Shown here in pieces: positions 7,238 through 15,795 of a DNA stretch of 64,000 bases (its first letter is position 1; each line of letters opens with the position of its first letter). This DNA comes from Acidobacteriota bacterium. Its GTDB lineage: Bacteria; Acidobacteriota; Terriglobia; Acidiferrales; UBA7541. Location of the stretch: positions 1 through 64,000 of the forward strand of contig JABCZR010000015.1 of the NCBI GenBank assembly GCA_013289585.1, written 5' to 3'. The notes under the pieces were generated by a model that was given only the letters and a program-made list of their open reading frames with translations, did not search any database and was not told the origin of the DNA. The position numbers were made by a program, and so were the translations under genes.

Positions 7238-9451
7238 TTATTCGTGGGAGCCGGAGTCGCCGCCGTTGCCTTCGCTGCTACCGGAGGAGGTGCCGCCACC
7301 GCTGGCGGCGGCCTTCTGTTGCTTGTCGCGAGCTTCCTTGATGAGCGCTTTACGGGAGAGGCGGACCTTGTTGCCCTCGATGGAGAGAACCTTGACGAGG
7401 ACCTGGTCGCCGAGTTTGAGTTCGTCGCGAACGTCGCGGATACGATGCTCGGAGATTTCGCTGATGTGCAGGAGGCCGTCGGTGCCGGGGAAAAGTTCGA
7501 CGAAGGCGCCGAATTCCGCGAGGCGAACTACCTTGCCGAGATAGGTTTTGCCGATTTCGGCGCTGGCAGTGACGTCGCGGACCATCTGCAAGGCCGCGTC
7601 GCCGCCGGCTCCGCTGGTGGAGAAGATGTGCACGGTGCCGTCTTCGAGGACGTCGATTTTGACGCCGGTGGCTTCGATGATGGAGCGGATTTTCTTGCCG
7701 CCTGGACCGATGAGGTCGCGGATCTTGTCCTGCGGGATCTTCAACTTGAAGAGGCGCGGAGCGTAGGCAGAGATTTCCTTGCGGCCTTCGCTGAGCGTTT
7801 TTTCCATGGTGTCGAGAATTTCAAGACGGGCTTTCTTGGCCTGCGCGAGTGCTTCACGCATCATCTGGATGCTGATGCCAAGGACCTTGATGTCCATCTG
7901 CAACGCGGTGATGCCGTTGCGAGTGCCTGCGACCTTGAAGTCCATGTCGCCGTAGTGATCTTCCGCGCCGGCGATGTCCGTGAGGATGGAGTATTTGTGA
8001 TCCTCGCCAACGACGAGGCCCATGGCAATGCCCGCGCAAGGGGCCTTGAGAGGCACGCCGGCGTCCATGAGGGCGAGCGAACCGCCGCACACAGTGGCCA
8101 TCGAAGAGGAACCGTTGGACTCCAGGATGTCGGAGACGAGGCGCATGGCGTACGGAAACTCCTCTTCGGCGGGAAGCAGATTCGCCAGAGCGCGCTCGGC
8201 GAGTGCGCCGTGGCCGATTTCGCGGCGGCCGGGGCCGCGAAGGAATTTCACTTCGCCAACGCTAAAGGGCGGGAAGTTGTAGTGCAGCATAAAGCGCTTG
8301 AACTGGTCCTGCGCGAAGAGCAGATCGAGGCGCTGCATGTCTTCCTTGGTGCCGAGAGTGAGAGTGGCGAGCGCCTGCGTTTCGCCGCGGGTGAAGAGGG
8401 CGGAGCCGTGAACGCGAGGCAGCAAGCCGACTTCGCAGGTGATCAGACGGATCTTGTCGAAAGCGCGGCCATCGGGACGGCGGCGCTTGTTGAGAACGTC
8501 ATCGCGAAAAATGCTCTCGCGGAGGCGTTCAAAGGCGCGCTTGGTGAGCGTGCGCTTCTCGTCCATTTCTTTTTTGGGCTCTTCGGGAATGGCCTTGATG
8601 ATCTCGTCTTTCAGAGCGTCAATGAGATGGTAGCTTTCTTTTTTGGGATGCTTTTCGGTGTTGACCGCGTCATGGAGGCGGTCGCCATATTTTTTCTGCA
8701 GATCCTTGTAGATGGCTTCATCGAACGGCAGCGGAGGAACGACAACTTTCTTGGGTTTGATCTGGGCGTGGAGTTCCTTGATGGCGGCGACGATTTTCTT
8801 GATCTGCGCGTGGCCGAATTCGAGGGCGTCCGCGACAGCTTCTTCGGAGACTTCCAGCGCGCCGGATTCCACCATGACAATGGCTTCTTCGGTGCCAGCG
8901 ATGATGATGTTCATCAAGCTTTTCTTCTGGTCGGCAACGGTGGGGTTGATGACCAACTGGCCGTCAAGCAAGCCGACGCGAACGCAAGCGATGGGCTTCT
9001 CAAATGGAAGATCGGAACAGTAGGCCGCAGCGGAGGCGCTGGTAACGGCGATGACGTCGGGGTCATTTTCGCTGTCCGCGGAGAGCACCATGGAGACGAT
9101 TTGGGTTTCATTGCGCCAGGATTCGGGGAAAAGCGGGCGCATGGGGCGGTCAATCAAACGAGAGGTGAGGACTTCTTTTTCCGACGGTCGGCCTTCGCGC
9201 TTGAAGAAGCCACCGGGAATTTTTCCAGCGGAGTAGGTGTTTTCGCGGTAGTCCACGGTGAGAGGCAAGAAGTCGCGGTCGTTCATTTGCGAGGCCATGC
9301 AAGCGGTGGTCAAGACGATGGTGTCGCCGTAACGCGCAGTGATGGCGCCATTGGCCTGCTTGGCGATTTTTCCAGTTTCGAGGATGAGAGGGCGTCCTCC
9401 CACTTCGACGGTCACCTGATGAGGTGCGGGTGTAATTGTGTTTTCAGACAT
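7238..9451 (-). CDS. pnp: polyribonucleotide nucleotidyltransferase (PNPase)
   Basis: 737 aa from MSENTITPAP, chosen over the track start 23 codons upstream because homology begins there and AAAGGAAA lies before it. It degrades RNA phosphorolytically from the 3' end and can add tails. Two RNase PH-like domains (about 10-230 and 310-545) flank a helical linker. The second has the conserved FPPFSVGE and RREIGHGALAERAL stretches, and DHYGDMDFKVAGT holds catalytic acidic residues. KH (about 555-615, with GPGGKKIRSI) and S1 (about 620-690, LGKVVRLAEFGAFVEL) domains follow, then a Gly/Ser-rich tail. It lies downstream of rpsO on the same strand, the classical order. Confidence 0.97.
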   Translation of the reverse strand: MSENTITPAPHQVTVEVGGRPLILETGKIAKQANGAITARYGDTIVLTTACMASQMNDRDFLPLTVDYRENTYSAGKIPGGFFKREGRPSEKEVLTSRLIDRPMRPLFPESWRNETQIVSMVLSADSENDPDVIAVTSASAAAYCSDLPFEKPIACVRVGLLDGQLVINPTVADQKKSLMNIIIAGTEEAIVMVESGALEVSEEAVADALEFGHAQIKKIVAAIKELHAQIKPKKVVVPPLPFDEAIYKDLQKKYGDRLHDAVNTEKHPKKESYHLIDALKDEIIKAIPEEPKKEMDEKRTLTKRAFERLRESIFRDDVLNKRRRPDGRAFDKIRLITCEVGLLPRVHGSALFTRGETQALATLTLGTKEDMQRLDLLFAQDQFKRFMLHYNFPPFSVGEVKFLRGPGRREIGHGALAERALANLLPAEEEFPYAMRLVSDILESNGSSSMATVCGGSLALMDAGVPLKAPCAGIAMGLVVGEDHKYSILTDIAGAEDHYGDMDFKVAGTRNGITALQMDIKVLGISIQMMREALAQAKKARLEILDTMEKTLSEGRKEISAYAPRLFKLKIPQDKIRDLIGPGGKKIRSIIEATGVKIDVLEDGTVHIFSTSGAGGDAALQMVRDVTASAEIGKTYLGKVVRLAEFGAFVELFPGTDGLLHISEISEHRIRDVRDELKLGDQVLVKVLSIEGNKVRLSRKALIKEARDKQQKAAASGGGTSSGSSEGNGGDSGSHE

Positions 9452-9696
9452 AAGCAATGATTTCCTTTGGCTCGGCACTGGGGCGGAGCATTTCTGGTAC
9501 ATAGGCCGCGATGCGGTCATCCATGAGGAAGAAAGGAGGCGAGAAAACTTAGTGACGGACTAGACGCGACGGACTACACCCCGAGAAACTCCGGCACTAA
9601 ATCAGCCGGATGCCTGACGACAGACTCCGTGTGGAATATGCCAGTTTTTGAGAACGCAGTGGATACCGCCCCGGTTGAAATGAAAATCGAGGGCGA

Positions 9697-9957
9697 TTAC
9701 TTGCGCAGGCTAAGACGTTCAACAATCTCGCGGTACCGATCCGGGTCGCGACGGTTGAGATAGTCCAGCAAACGGCGGCGCTTGTTGACCATCAAGATCA
9801 AACCGCGCCGGGAAGCATGGTCTTTCACGTGGGACTTGAGGTGCGTGTTCAGATAGCTGATCCGTTCGCTCAAAAGAGCGATTTGAACTTCCGGTGATCC
9901 AGTGTCTTTTACATCTCTGCGGAATTGTTCGATCAACACTGATTTCGGTGCGCTCAA
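9697..9957 (-). CDS. rpsO: 30S ribosomal protein S15
   Basis: 86 aa, close to the usual 88-89. The S15 signature is intact: [16 protein letters not shown], then [26 protein letters not shown]15 binds 16S rRNA early in assembly of the 30S platform. The start appears to be TTG preceded by GGAGAGGGG; no ATG or GTG upstream fits the family N-terminus. It is followed after about 245 bases by pnp in the same direction. In E. coli both are regulated through the mRNA leader, which may apply to the gap here. Confidence 0.97.
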   Translation of the reverse strand: MSAPKSVLIEQFRRDVKDTGSPEVQIALLSERISYLNTHLKSHVKDHASRRGLILMVNKRRRLLDYLNRRDPDRYREIVERLSLRK

Positions 9958-10115
9958 GTGCCCCTCTCCGTCATCCCCTGAATTTTTCCTCTTCTCTTCG
10001 ACTCATTCAGGCTAACACAACCGAGACAAAAGTGTAAAGAGACGTAAATGCGGGGCGGCGCGCTGGTCGTGGCGCGCATTCGCATGGAACCCAGAGAGTT
10101 GCGGCAATTCCGCGA

Positions 10116-10493
10116 CTAGCTCTTCGCGAGCCCTTGGATTTGCCTGGCCAACTTCTGAATTTGCTGCGCCTTTTTCACCACGGAGAGGGATAGAGTGGCG
10201 TTCGAATCCATCTTGTCAACCTGTTCCTTGAGCTCCGAGACCATTTCAGAAAGCGAAGCCACCTGTTTTTTGAGTTCGAGCCGGTTCGCTTGCTGGAGGG
10301 CCTTGGGATCCAGGTGGGAGGGCTCGTCCAAGTCCGGGGGAGCATTGGGGTCGCGCCCGTTGGGGTAAACTCTCGCCCTCGGGGCGGTTGCATTCTGCGC
10401 AAGAAGGCTGGAGAGAGCAGGTGGCGCGACGAAGACGCCCACGATGGCGACAAAGGTCTTGAGCAAGCAACGTCTGGATTCGGTCATGGGCAC
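10116..10493 (-). CDS. exported coiled-coil protein, unknown
   Basis: 125 aa. The N-terminus (SRRCLLKTFVAIVGVFVAPP) looks like a Tat or Sec signal peptide. A Pro/Asp-rich linker follows (about 43-60), then a long amphipathic helix (about 64-125) with heptad-like spacing, predicted to form a coiled coil. No family was recognised. It lies alone upstream of rpsO on the same strand. An envelope structural role is possible but not shown. Confidence 0.6.
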   Translation of the reverse strand: MPMTESRRCLLKTFVAIVGVFVAPPALSSLLAQNATAPRARVYPNGRDPNAPPDLDEPSHLDPKALQQANRLELKKQVASLSEMVSELKEQVDKMDSNATLSLSVVKKAQQIQKLARQIQGLAKS

Positions 10494-10702
10494 CTCCGGA
10501 AATGCGCCTTGGACAGGGGGGATCCGCGCTTGTTACAGGCTAGGATTAGCCGTTTTCTCCGTGTTGCGCAAGTTCCGAGATGGCGGCGGAAGGAAACGAG
10601 TGGCCGTCCCAGACGTCTGATGAGAGGAAGGGTTTGGGTGTTGCACTCGGCGGGGAAATTAGATTGAATGTTTGGGCGTACCTTTAAAAGGAGGAAAGAA
10701 GA

Positions 10703-11245
10703 ATGAGGAGATTATTCGCGGTTCTGGCAATGGCATGTATAACGCTGGGGTTGATGGCGGTTTTGGGGTCGGCGCAGATGGACAAAGGAGCGAAGCCGAG
10801 TCCGGCGGAGAAAGCCTCGTGCGCGCTGGCCGATGGCAAGAGCATTTCGGTGGATTACTCGAGCCCGCGGGCGAAAGGGCGCAAGATTTACGGCGGGCTG
10901 GTACCTTACGGCGAGGTCTGGCGGGCCGGAGCCAATGAAGCGACCACGTTTGTGACCACCACGGATCTGATGGTTGGGGGCAAGCATGTGCCCGCTGGCA
11001 GTTATACGATTTTTGCGATTCCAAACAAGGATAAGTGGACCTTGGTCATCAGCAAGAAGACTGGCGAATGGGGTATTCCGTACCCGGGTGCGGACCAGGA
11101 CCTGGTGCGAGTCGATATGAAGGCTTCGACGCTGCCGTCGGCGGTGGAAAATTTCACCATCGCGTTCGATAAGTCGTCGGGAGGCTGCGCGCTTCGGATG
11201 GATTGGGAGACGACGCGGGCAACGGTGGATATCTCGAAGATGTAG
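10703..11245 (+). CDS. secreted DUF2911 protein
   Basis: 180 aa with a signal peptide (about 1-24). The mature part matches the DUF2911 pattern: SISVDYSSPRAKGRKIYGGL, PYGEVWRAGANEATTF, VPAGSYTIFAIPNKDKWTLVISKK and a beta-rich C-terminus. Family members are common in Acidobacteriota and Bacteroidota and have no established biochemical function. The start is well supported by AGGAGG eight bases before the ATG, the strongest Shine-Dalgarno sequence in this part of the window. A terminator follows directly, so the gene is monocistronic. Confidence 0.88.
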   Translation: MRRLFAVLAMACITLGLMAVLGSAQMDKGAKPSPAEKASCALADGKSISVDYSSPRAKGRKIYGGLVPYGEVWRAGANEATTFVTTTDLMVGGKHVPAGSYTIFAIPNKDKWTLVISKKTGEWGIPYPGADQDLVRVDMKASTLPSAVENFTIAFDKSSGGCALRMDWETTRATVDISKM

Positions 11246-11274
11246 AACCGAGAAACCCAACGGAGAAACACGGA

Positions 11275-11311
11275 AGGGCGCCGGTTGAAAAATCGGCGCT
11301 CTTTTTTTTAC
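11275..11311 (+). terminator. intrinsic terminator after the DUF2911 gene
   Basis: A 9-bp stem with one G-T pair (AGGGCGCCG / CGGCGCTCT) is followed by eight T residues, about 30 bases after the stop codon. Confidence 0.9.
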
Positions 11312-11338
11312 AAAGCGCCGTGGCCCATTCTTGTGCGA

Positions 11339-12307
11339 TCAGGCTTCCTTTTTTAGGAGAGAGGTTCCGCGATCGACGAGCATGACAGCTCCGATGACCA
11401 TGGCGGTGGAAAGAATGACGCTGAGAGTGACGGCTTCGCGGGCGAAGAGCCAGCCGAGAAATACGGCAACGATGGGATTTACGTACGTGTGAGTGGCGAC
11501 GAGTGTCGGCGAGTAATGCTCGAGGAGCCAGTTATAGGCGGTAAAGGCGACGACCGAGCCGAAGAGGATGAGGTAAGCGAGCGAGAGCCACGAGCGCCGC
11601 GAAACGGAGGTAAGAGAGAATCCACGATATTCGCCTGCAATGGTGCCCACCAGAAGCAATTGAATAGAGCCAGCCAGCAGGGAGAGCGTTGTTAAGAGCA
11701 AGGGATGGCCGGAGAGATGCGACCGGCGGGAATAGACGATCCCAACGGACCAAGAAAGCGCGCCAAAGAGAATCGCGAGCGAGCCGACGAACACTCCCGG
11801 TCCAGCAGTGAGAGCGCTTCTGCCCATGAGGAGGCCGACACCAGCGAAACCCAGAACGATTCCGGCGAGGAGCGTTGCGTTGGATCGCCACTTTTTTGCG
11901 GCGGCGGCAAAAAGCAGGAAGACCAGGATGGGTTCGCAAGCGATGAGAAGAGAAGCAAGACCGGAGGGTACTTTCAGTTCCGCCCAGTGCAAGGAACCGT
12001 GGCCACCGAGGAAAAAGAAAGCGCCGATGAGAATGCTGGCGCGGACTTGCGCCCAGGTGGGGCGAAGCCGTTTAGCAAGGCACCAGAATAAGAGGATGAT
12101 GCCCGCGGTCAGATGGCGGAGCCCGGCGGTATAAAGCGGAGGAATGGTTTCCACGGCATAACGGATTGCGAGATAGGTGGAACCCCAGATCAAGTAGATG
12201 GAGATGAAGGAGAGGACGACAGTAACGCGATGTGTGCGTGCGGTTGAGGCAGAGGGTATTTGAGGCGTGGCCTCTTCGAGGAAAACGGGTGCTTGGTTGA
12301 CGGTCAT
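11339..12307 (-). CDS. EamA/DMT-family transporter (YedA-like)
   Basis: 322 aa with about ten hydrophobic helices arranged as two EamA repeats (about 30-155 and 170-308). Recognisable motifs are IYLIWGSTYLAIRYA near the start, LRHLTAGIILL, and VNPIVAVFLGWLFAREAVT in the second repeat. DMT proteins of this type export small metabolites or amino acids; the substrate is not predictable. It lies 161 bases downstream of folE on the same strand, separated by palindromic repeats, so it could be part of the pterin transcription unit, but this is not certain. Confidence 0.88.
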   Translation of the reverse strand: MTVNQAPVFLEEATPQIPSASTARTHRVTVVLSFISIYLIWGSTYLAIRYAVETIPPLYTAGLRHLTAGIILLFWCLAKRLRPTWAQVRASILIGAFFFLGGHGSLHWAELKVPSGLASLLIACEPILVFLLFAAAAKKWRSNATLLAGIVLGFAGVGLLMGRSALTAGPGVFVGSLAILFGALSWSVGIVYSRRSHLSGHPLLLTTLSLLAGSIQLLLVGTIAGEYRGFSLTSVSRRSWLSLAYLILFGSVVAFTAYNWLLEHYSPTLVATHTYVNPIVAVFLGWLFAREAVTLSVILSTAMVIGAVMLVDRGTSLLKKEA

Positions 12308-12391
12308 GCTGGGTTCTTGGGAGAGGGTAACGCGCGCGCGAGAAGCAGGCTAGCGCCAAAATGGATTTTGGCGTGTGGGCATTTGGGAAGA

Positions 12392-12463
12392 AGAGGACAG
12401 ACAGGAATGGCTGTAAGAGGTTTGGCTCTTTATGGTGCAGCGGACAGACAGGAATGTCTGTCC
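12392..12463. repeat. palindromic repeats, GGACAGACA family (one perfect, one degenerate)
   Basis: A perfect 9-bp inverted repeat GGACAGACA-GGAA-TGTCTGTCC at 12442-12463, with a degenerate copy (GGACAGACAGGAATGGCTGT) at about 12395. The same element occurs twice at 59714-59784. It sits just after the folE stop on the minus strand. Confidence 0.75.
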
Positions 12464-12468
12464 TACGG

Positions 12469-13080
12469 TTAGCTTTTTCGGGTGCGGATTAAGGCCAGGA
12501 ATTCGTCGCGGGTCTGCTTGTTGTGACGGAAACCGCCGAGCATGGCGCTGGTGACGGCCTGGCCGTGCTGTTTTTCTACGCCGCGCATCTGCATGCAGAG
12601 ATGGCGAGCTTCGATGATTACGCCGACGCCTTCGGGGCTGATTTTTTCCTGGATGGCTTCCGCAATCTGGCTGGTCATGCGCTCCTGAATTTGGAGGCGG
12701 CGCGCGAACATGTTCACCAGGCGGGCGATTTTGCTGAGGCCGAGCACGCGCTTGTTGGGGAGGTAAGCGACGTGGGCCTTGCCGAAAAAGGGGAGCAGGT
12801 GATGTTCGCAAAGGCTGAAGAACTCGATGTCCTTAACGATGACCATCTCGTCGTAGGCGACGCTGAAAGTTGCGCCGTTGAGCAGGACGTCCATGTTCTG
12901 GTGATAGCCGCTGGTCAGAAATTTGAAGGCTTTTTCGAAGCGCTCGGGAGTCTTGCGGAGACCTTCGCGATTGGGATCTTCGCCGATTAACTTGATGATT
13001 TCGCGGACGTGGCAAGCAATTCTGCGCGCATCGAGCTCTTTGTTCTCATTCAGCAGGAGTTCTTCCGTTGGTTTAGTCAA
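12469..13080 (-). CDS. folE: GTP cyclohydrolase I
   Basis: 203 aa, normal length for type IA. It converts GTP to 7,8-dihydroneopterin triphosphate, the entry to folate, queuosine and tetrahydropterins. Zinc ligands and catalytic region are visible in [18 protein letters not shown] and [14 protein letters not shown], with [15 protein letters not shown] at the N-terminus. Its start overlaps the stop of the upstream PTPS-like gene by four bases, so translation is probably coupled. A second folate-related gene, the CADD-like one, is 7 kb away. The palindromic repeat follows the stop. Confidence 0.97.
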   Translation of the reverse strand: MTKPTEELLLNENKELDARRIACHVREIIKLIGEDPNREGLRKTPERFEKAFKFLTSGYHQNMDVLLNGATFSVAYDEMVIVKDIEFFSLCEHHLLPFFGKAHVAYLPNKRVLGLSKIARLVNMFARRLQIQERMTSQIAEAIQEKISPEGVGVIIEARHLCMQMRGVEKQHGQAVTSAMLGGFRHNKQTRDEFLALIRTRKS

Positions 13081-13517
13081 GGCCGATTCCCTTCTGGATT
13101 TTCCCCGGCATATTCGAAACTGTTTTTCCCGGTTTCTTCAACACGGACGCGTTCGAGCGTGGCCAGGGGAAATTTTTTCAGGCGCTGGAAAATCTCAATG
13201 CAGACATTTTCCGTCGTGGGCACTTTATCGCGAAACGCCGGAACATCCTCGTTGAGCGACTTGTGATCGAAGTCTTCGAGGACATGATGCTGGACGAAGG
13301 CGTCGAGATCGGCAAGATTGGCGATCATGCCGGTGGCCGGGTCGACTTTGCCCGACACGCTGACTTCCACGACGTAATTATGGCCATGGCCGTAGGGATT
13401 GTTGCACTTGCCGAAGACGCGGTAATTCTCCTCTTCCGTTAGATGCGCGGTGTGCAAGCGATGTGACGCCGAAAAACGGTAGCGGCGGCCAAGCTCGAGT
13501 TTGAGTGGAGCGTTCAT
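13077..13517 (-). CDS. 6-pyruvoyl-tetrahydropterin synthase-like protein, copy 1
   Basis: 146 aa. It has the PTPS/QueD fold with zinc histidines in FSASHRLH and NPYGHGHNY, the catalytic Cys in FGKCNNP, and DH in EDFDHKSL. The [20 protein letters not shown] stretch is closer to animal-type PTPS than to the short E. coli QueD, which has HKCGRLHGH. PTPS makes 6-pyruvoyl-tetrahydropterin; QueD makes 6-carboxytetrahydropterin; sequence alone does not settle which. It overlaps folE and the second copy by four bases each. Confidence 0.88.
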   Translation of the reverse strand: MNAPLKLELGRRYRFSASHRLHTAHLTEEENYRVFGKCNNPYGHGHNYVVEVSVSGKVDPATGMIANLADLDAFVQHHVLEDFDHKSLNEDVPAFRDKVPTTENVCIEIFQRLKKFPLATLERVRVEETGKNSFEYAGENPEGNRP

Positions 13518-13945
13518 GACTTCCCTGCTGCGACGGCGCCGTTGCGGTAGCAGTCGGCGAAGAGGTCCGGCGATTCGTAGAGACGCACGCGGTGCAATTT
13601 ACCGTGGGTGATTTTTGGATCGAGCAGCTGCCAGATGACCCTGGCGATATTTTCGCAGGTGGGGATCTGCCTGGAAAGTTCGGGGACTTCATAGTTCAAG
13701 TGGCGATGGTCCATGCGCTGCATCACTTCGCGCTCGAGAATCTCTTTCAGCTCTTTCAGGTCCAGCACCATACCGGTTACCGGGTCAGGTTCTCCCGCTA
13801 CGGAAACTTCCAGAGTGTAGTTATGACCATGGCCGTGGGGATTGTTGCACTTCCCAAAGATGCGACGGTTCTCCTCGGCCGAAAAACTCGGGTTGTGATA
13901 GAGATGCGAAGCGGAGAACTCGATTTTTCGTGTGATCAGGACCAT
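13514..13945 (-). CDS. 6-pyruvoyl-tetrahydropterin synthase-like protein, copy 2
   Basis: 143 aa, a clear paralogue of its neighbour: FSASHLYHNPSFSAEEN, FGKCNNPHGHGHNYTLEV, then RMDHRHLNYEVPE. Zinc histidines, the catalytic Cys and the Asp-His pair are all kept, so neither copy looks dead. The C-terminal part diverges more (LYESPDLFADCYRNG). Its stop overlaps copy 1 by four bases, and its start overlaps the end of the glycosyltransferase gene by ten. Two active-looking paralogues in one operon suggest different substrates or a heteromer; this is inference. Confidence 0.88.
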   Translation of the reverse strand: MVLITRKIEFSASHLYHNPSFSAEENRRIFGKCNNPHGHGHNYTLEVSVAGEPDPVTGMVLDLKELKEILEREVMQRMDHRHLNYEVPELSRQIPTCENIARVIWQLLDPKITHGKLHRVRLYESPDLFADCYRNGAVAAGKS

Positions 13946-15033
13946 GGCGTCTTGTCTGCGTTAAGTCTCCCGGAATCCAGCTTTTTCAGCGTGCCCGAGG
14001 CTTGCACCGTATATTCACGGCCCTTCCATTCTACCTTGCCTCTGACGTGATGCCGGTAAGAGGCCCAAAGCACACCCGCATAAAGCACTACAGCAGGCAC
14101 GTAATACTGGATGAAGGAAAACGGAAACAGGTTACGAGTCAGCTCAGAGCCATAATTGATCTGGCGGAAAATGAGAAGCATGACTCCCGCAAACATCAGA
14201 ATGGGATATCTGACTCCCAAGAGGATGACGAGAAGGGGAATCCACGGGAATGTGGATTCGAATTCGCGGAAGGTGGCGACCGGTGTGCCACCCATAAGCG
14301 GATATAGGTTTTTTGTCCAGCCTTCCCACATGGAAGCCAAAGAGCGGTACATGCGTACGCGGACGATGTCTTTTCCAGAGCTAAACGCCAGGCGGCAGCC
14401 GGCCGATTTGACGCGGCGCGCGAGGGCGACGTCTTCGAGGACTTCCGCGGCGACGCTCGCGTGCCCTCCGATAGCGTCATAGGTGTCGCGGCGAATCAAC
14501 AGGAATTGGCCGTTGGCCGCGGCATCGGGAGAGGCAGGGTCATTCACGGCCGCGTAGGTGAATTTTCTGGCCAGGCGGCAGTAAATGAAAGGGATTAGAG
14601 ATTTCTCGTACCACTTTTCGGTGATTTGTTCCGGCGAAAAGGAGACTAGAGCGGCGCTGGTTTCCTGGGCGATCTGCAAAGCTTTGGCGGCGGCGCCGGG
14701 CAGGTGCTCCGCGTCGGCATCGGTGAAGAGCAGCCAGGGTTGCGAAGCTTCGCGCGCGCCGAGTGCAACCGCATTGTTTTTGCCAACCCAGCCTGGCGGA
14801 ACGCCATTGGTCTCCAACAGACGGAGATTGGGAAGGACGCGCTTAAGTCCGCGAACGATTTCCGCGGTTTTATCGGTGGACTGGTCATTGACAACGAGGA
14901 TCTCGGCGATCTCCGGCTGGCGGGCTAGCGATTCGATACAAGCAGCGATAGACAGCTCTTCGTTTCGCGCGGGGACAATGGCGCTGATGCTGGCAGGAGA
15001 TGTGGCAGCGGCGATGGAGGATTCGGTGGACAT
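13936..15033 (-). CDS. family 2 glycosyltransferase with C-terminal membrane helices
   Basis: 365 aa. A GT-A domain (about 15-250) with ISAIVPARNEELSI, LVVNDQSTDKTAEI, the DxD-like LFTDADAEH, and EDVALARRVKSAG is followed by hydrophobic helices (about 260-330). The arrangement resembles membrane GT2 enzymes acting on lipids such as carotenoids or hopanoids. It is the first gene of the overlapped run with two PTPS-like genes and folE, so its expression is tied to pterin genes. A lipid acceptor is the default expectation; a pterin acceptor is a speculative alternative. Confidence 0.87.
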   Translation of the reverse strand: MSTESSIAAATSPASISAIVPARNEELSIAACIESLARQPEIAEILVVNDQSTDKTAEIVRGLKRVLPNLRLLETNGVPPGWVGKNNAVALGAREASQPWLLFTDADAEHLPGAAAKALQIAQETSAALVSFSPEQITEKWYEKSLIPFIYCRLARKFTYAAVNDPASPDAAANGQFLLIRRDTYDAIGGHASVAAEVLEDVALARRVKSAGCRLAFSSGKDIVRVRMYRSLASMWEGWTKNLYPLMGGTPVATFREFESTFPWIPLLVILLGVRYPILMFAGVMLLIFRQINYGSELTRNLFPFSFIQYYVPAVVLYAGVLWASYRHHVRGKVEWKGREYTVQASGTLKKLDSGRLNADKTPWS

Positions 15034-15061
15034 GTTTTGCGGAAAGTGAGGGGCTGGTTTC

Positions 15062-15090
15062 CGTATCCAGAGCGGATACGCTAGTATAGC
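15062..15090. promoter_or_regulatory. inverted repeat and candidate -10 between divergent genes
   Basis: CGTATCC-AGAGC-GGATACG (15062-15080) is a perfect 7-bp inverted repeat in the 62-bp gap between the GT2 and TlpA-like genes. TAGTATAGC (15082-15090) next to it offers a -10 box only five to eight bases before the plus-strand ATG, with no Shine-Dalgarno. The position suits an operator for either direction. Confidence 0.4.
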
Positions 15091-15095
15091 ATTTC

Positions 15096-15638
15096 ATGGG
15101 AATTGTCCGAAAAATTGGGGTGTGGGTCGTGGTTCTGGCCGCGCTGGGCGTGTTGCTGCTGTTCGCGATGCCAAGCTACCGCCAAGGTGAGGCTTCGATT
15201 GCCGGGAAGAACGCGTGGGACTTCCCGCTGGAAGTCTCCGGCAAGCCGGGACATCTTTCCGATTACAAAGGCAGAGTTGTGGTGCTGAATTTCTGGGCCA
15301 CGTGGTGCCCGCCATGCGTCGAGGAGACTCCCGCGCTCAACCATTTGCAGAAATACATTGCCTCGCGGAACGGAGTTGTTCTGGGCGTCGCCGCCGACGA
15401 AGATTCGGCGGCTTACGAAAAATTCCTGCGCGACCAAGGCGTAGTCTTCCCCACATACCGCGATCCAGGTACCAAAGATAATCATTCTCCTATTGCGCAA
15501 ACCTATGGCACGTCGATGTACCCGGAAACCTATGTCATTGATCGCCAGGGCAAGATCGCGCGAAAAGTGATCGGTTTCCAGCAGTGGGATTCTCCGGAAA
15601 TGCTTGCGTACTTTGACGCAGTCCTCGGACAACCCTGA
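15096..15638 (+). CDS. TlpA/ResA-like membrane-anchored thioredoxin
   Basis: 180 aa: an N-terminal membrane anchor (about 8-25) and a periplasmic thioredoxin-fold domain with the redox motif WCPPC (Cys71, Cys74) in VVVLNFWATWCPPC, and the cis-proline region MYPETYVIDRQGKI. Such proteins reduce disulfides outside the membrane, for example during cytochrome c maturation. Cytochrome biogenesis genes are not adjacent, although a multiheme cytochrome is encoded at 54.1 kb. Six bases separate the possible -10 box from the ATG. Confidence 0.9.
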   Translation: MGIVRKIGVWVVVLAALGVLLLFAMPSYRQGEASIAGKNAWDFPLEVSGKPGHLSDYKGRVVVLNFWATWCPPCVEETPALNHLQKYIASRNGVVLGVAADEDSAAYEKFLRDQGVVFPTYRDPGTKDNHSPIAQTYGTSMYPETYVIDRQGKIARKVIGFQQWDSPEMLAYFDAVLGQP

Positions 15639-15795
15639 CAGGTTCAGGGCGTCCGAGAAGTACCACGATAAATCATTCCCGTCCTTCGCCACTCCCCGCA
15701 CGGTTCCCGATCCTATTGCGAACAGCACGCGCGCAACAGGTTTGACGGAATTCCGGGGAGCGGCCTATGATGCCGTTCACAGGTGCCTTCTCAAT

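Noticed and set aside
7244-9460. 738-aa plus-strand ORF opposite pnp
   Set aside because: It is the antisense shadow of pnp; the product is a low-complexity GC-codon artefact with no domain.
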